Shown here one piece after another: positions 63,165 to 64,000 of a stretch of 64,000 nucleotides of DNA; the stretch's first letter is position 1; the number at the start of each line of letters is the position of its first letter. The DNA lies in contig PAPM01000027.1 in NCBI GenBank assembly GCA_002708905.1, positions 96,156 to 160,155 on the forward strand, given 5' to 3'. A program made the translations under genes and the position numbers. The stretch comes from Pseudomonadales bacterium (GTDB lineage Bacteria; Pseudomonadota; Gammaproteobacteria; Pseudomonadales; Ketobacteraceae). The notes beneath the pieces were generated by a model that was not told the origin of the DNA, ran no database searches, and saw only the letters and a program-made list of their open reading frames with translations.

Positions 63165-63962
63165 ATGTGTCGCGTATATGGTGTAAGCCCAAGATCCTAT
63201 TATTCGTGGCTTGAGCGAGGCAAAAGCCTACGAGAGATTGAAGATCAGCTACTGCTCAAACGGATTGTGTATGAGTTTGATAAAAGCGACGAGGTTTACG
63301 GCAGCCCGAAGATCCATAATGAGCTAAAGAAGCAAGGAGTGGTGGTATCAGAGAAGCGTGTGGCGCGTCTGATGCGGGAAAATGGGTTGAGGGCCAAGAA
63401 AAGCAGGATCTATCGGTGCAAGCCTGGGACCCAGCGTTTCTATAAAGGTATACCCAATATCATCTGGAGGCAGGAAGTGACGGGGCCGAACCAGATATGG
63501 GTGGGTGACATAACGTACTTGAAAGTGAATGAAGAATGGCGTTACCTGGCGGTGGTCTTGGACTTGTTTAGCCGAAAGATCATTGGCTGGGCTTTGGGCA
63601 AGAGGAAGTCAGCGAGTTTAACGATGAAGGCCCTTAGAAGAGCGGTAAAGCATCGAGGAAGGCACGCTGGATTGATATTCCACTCGGACCGAGGCATAGA
63701 ATACGGAGCGTATGAATACCGCGAACTACTGGATACTTATGGAATTCGTCAAAGCATGAACCGAGTGGGCGTGATGAATGATAACGTGTATATCGAATCA
63801 TTCTTCCAGCAGTTCAAGACCGAGCGAATCAAGACGAGAGACTTTACCTCGGACTGGACGTTGCGCAGGACGATTCAGCTTTATATGAAGTGGTACAACG
63901 AAATAAGGTCACATTCATCTATTGGGTATTTATCACCAGTAGAATATGAGTGTAGTATTTGA
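63165..63962 (+). CDS. IS3-family transposase OrfB (DDE integrase domain)
   Basis: 265 residues from the first ATG; translation really reaches this frame by frameshift from orfA, which adds about 27 residues of orfB-like sequence upstream. It has an HTH_21-like segment (VYGSPKIHNELKKQGV) and the rve catalytic core: first Asp in WVGDITYLKV, second in FHSDRGIEYG, and Glu in NVYIESFFQQFK. The active triad is intact. Confidence 0.93.
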   Translation: MCRVYGVSPRSYYSWLERGKSLREIEDQLLLKRIVYEFDKSDEVYGSPKIHNELKKQGVVVSEKRVARLMRENGLRAKKSRIYRCKPGTQRFYKGIPNIIWRQEVTGPNQIWVGDITYLKVNEEWRYLAVVLDLFSRKIIGWALGKRKSASLTMKALRRAVKHRGRHAGLIFHSDRGIEYGAYEYRELLDTYGIRQSMNRVGVMNDNVYIESFFQQFKTERIKTRDFTSDWTLRRTIQLYMKWYNEIRSHSSIGYLSPVEYECSI

Positions 63963-63973
63963 GTTAACAATAC

Positions 63974-64000
63974 GGTGTGCGCAAAAGCGGGTGAGGTTTC
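63974..64000. repeat. Right inverted repeat of the IS3-family element
   Basis: GGTGTGCGCAAAAGCGGGTG and the following AGGTTTC are the inverted counterpart of the left end. The final base of the element probably lies at 64001, just outside. Confidence 0.75.

Larger units (their letters stand above)
62749..64000 (+). mobile_element. IS3-family insertion sequence
   Basis: A complete or nearly complete element with terminal inverted repeats and two overlapping-frame transposase genes joined by a -1 frameshift. Left repeat starts TGAGACCTCACCCG at 62749. The right repeat runs to the end of the window and would finish with one more base (A) outside it, giving about 1253 bp. Target duplications cannot be checked because the right flank is absent. 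Both genes look intact, so the element may still be active. Confidence 0.85.

Overview
The window reads as chromosome of a free-living, aerobic gammaproteobacterium with base composition near 50% GC. I infer this from the gene set: three c-di-GMP signalling proteins with GGDEF domains, an Aer-like chemotaxis receptor, a TRAP transporter, an exosortase-type (VPEI) sorting tail, a GlyGly-CTERM-like surface protein, penicillin-binding protein 7, KefB/C, glycogen phosphorylase, and oxidative enzymes for hydrophobic substrates. The mix would suit a marine or hydrocarbon-associated lineage, but no marker gene here fixes the genus. I see no rRNA, tRNA, CRISPR array or prophage.

Layout. 1-7 kb: an RNase Z remnant, a GGDEF-EAL sensor, a Tat-exported cholesterol-oxidase-like GMC flavoprotein, and a VIT/vWFA surface protein converging on it across a strong shared terminator. 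7-10 kb: small stress-type genes (PNPOx-like, double PRC-barrel, double OB-fold, coiled-coil). 10-14.5 kb: a three-gene ABC/FtsX/HlyD export operon. 14.5-21 kb: a frameshifted YiiX-like gene beside an unknown protein with a papain-like Cys/His pattern, an aldo/keto reductase, a class III cyclase with a TPR lipoprotein, and an SDR. 21.5-23.3 kb: a 7TM-DISM diguanylate cyclase.

23.6-34 kb is the most distinctive part. Eight tightly packed minus-strand genes (Rieske oxygenase, unknown 107-residue protein, TauD-type dioxygenase, SDR, SnoaL-like protein, CMD-family protein, cytochrome P450, SDR) are read away from a divergent LysR regulator. Beyond the regulator lies a 792-residue natural fusion of an SDR with a full-length aldehyde dehydrogenase. 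Three different oxygen-activating enzyme classes in one transcription unit, plus alcohol and aldehyde oxidation next door, suggest an inducible oxidative pathway for an unidentified, probably hydrophobic, compound. No ferredoxin or reductase gene accompanies it.

34-53 kb is mixed: MgtC, an aldo/keto reductase that has lost its catalytic segment, a second LysR, a methyltransferase, the chemotaxis receptor, a His-rich VPEI-tailed protein, an unknown membrane/secreted pair, a lipoprotein, an acyl-CoA dehydrogenase with a PAS-GGDEF protein, an OLD-like ATPase, a heme-oxygenase-like protein, a secreted phosphoesterase, a PNPOx pair whose second member adds GAF and winged-helix domains, a hemerythrin, and PbpG. 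53-62 kb: a DctPQM TRAP transporter, a pirin, a KefB/C antiporter and glycogen phosphorylase. The window ends in an IS3-family element whose last base probably lies just outside, preceded by an AT-rich gene-free stretch with a 32-bp imperfect tandem repeat.
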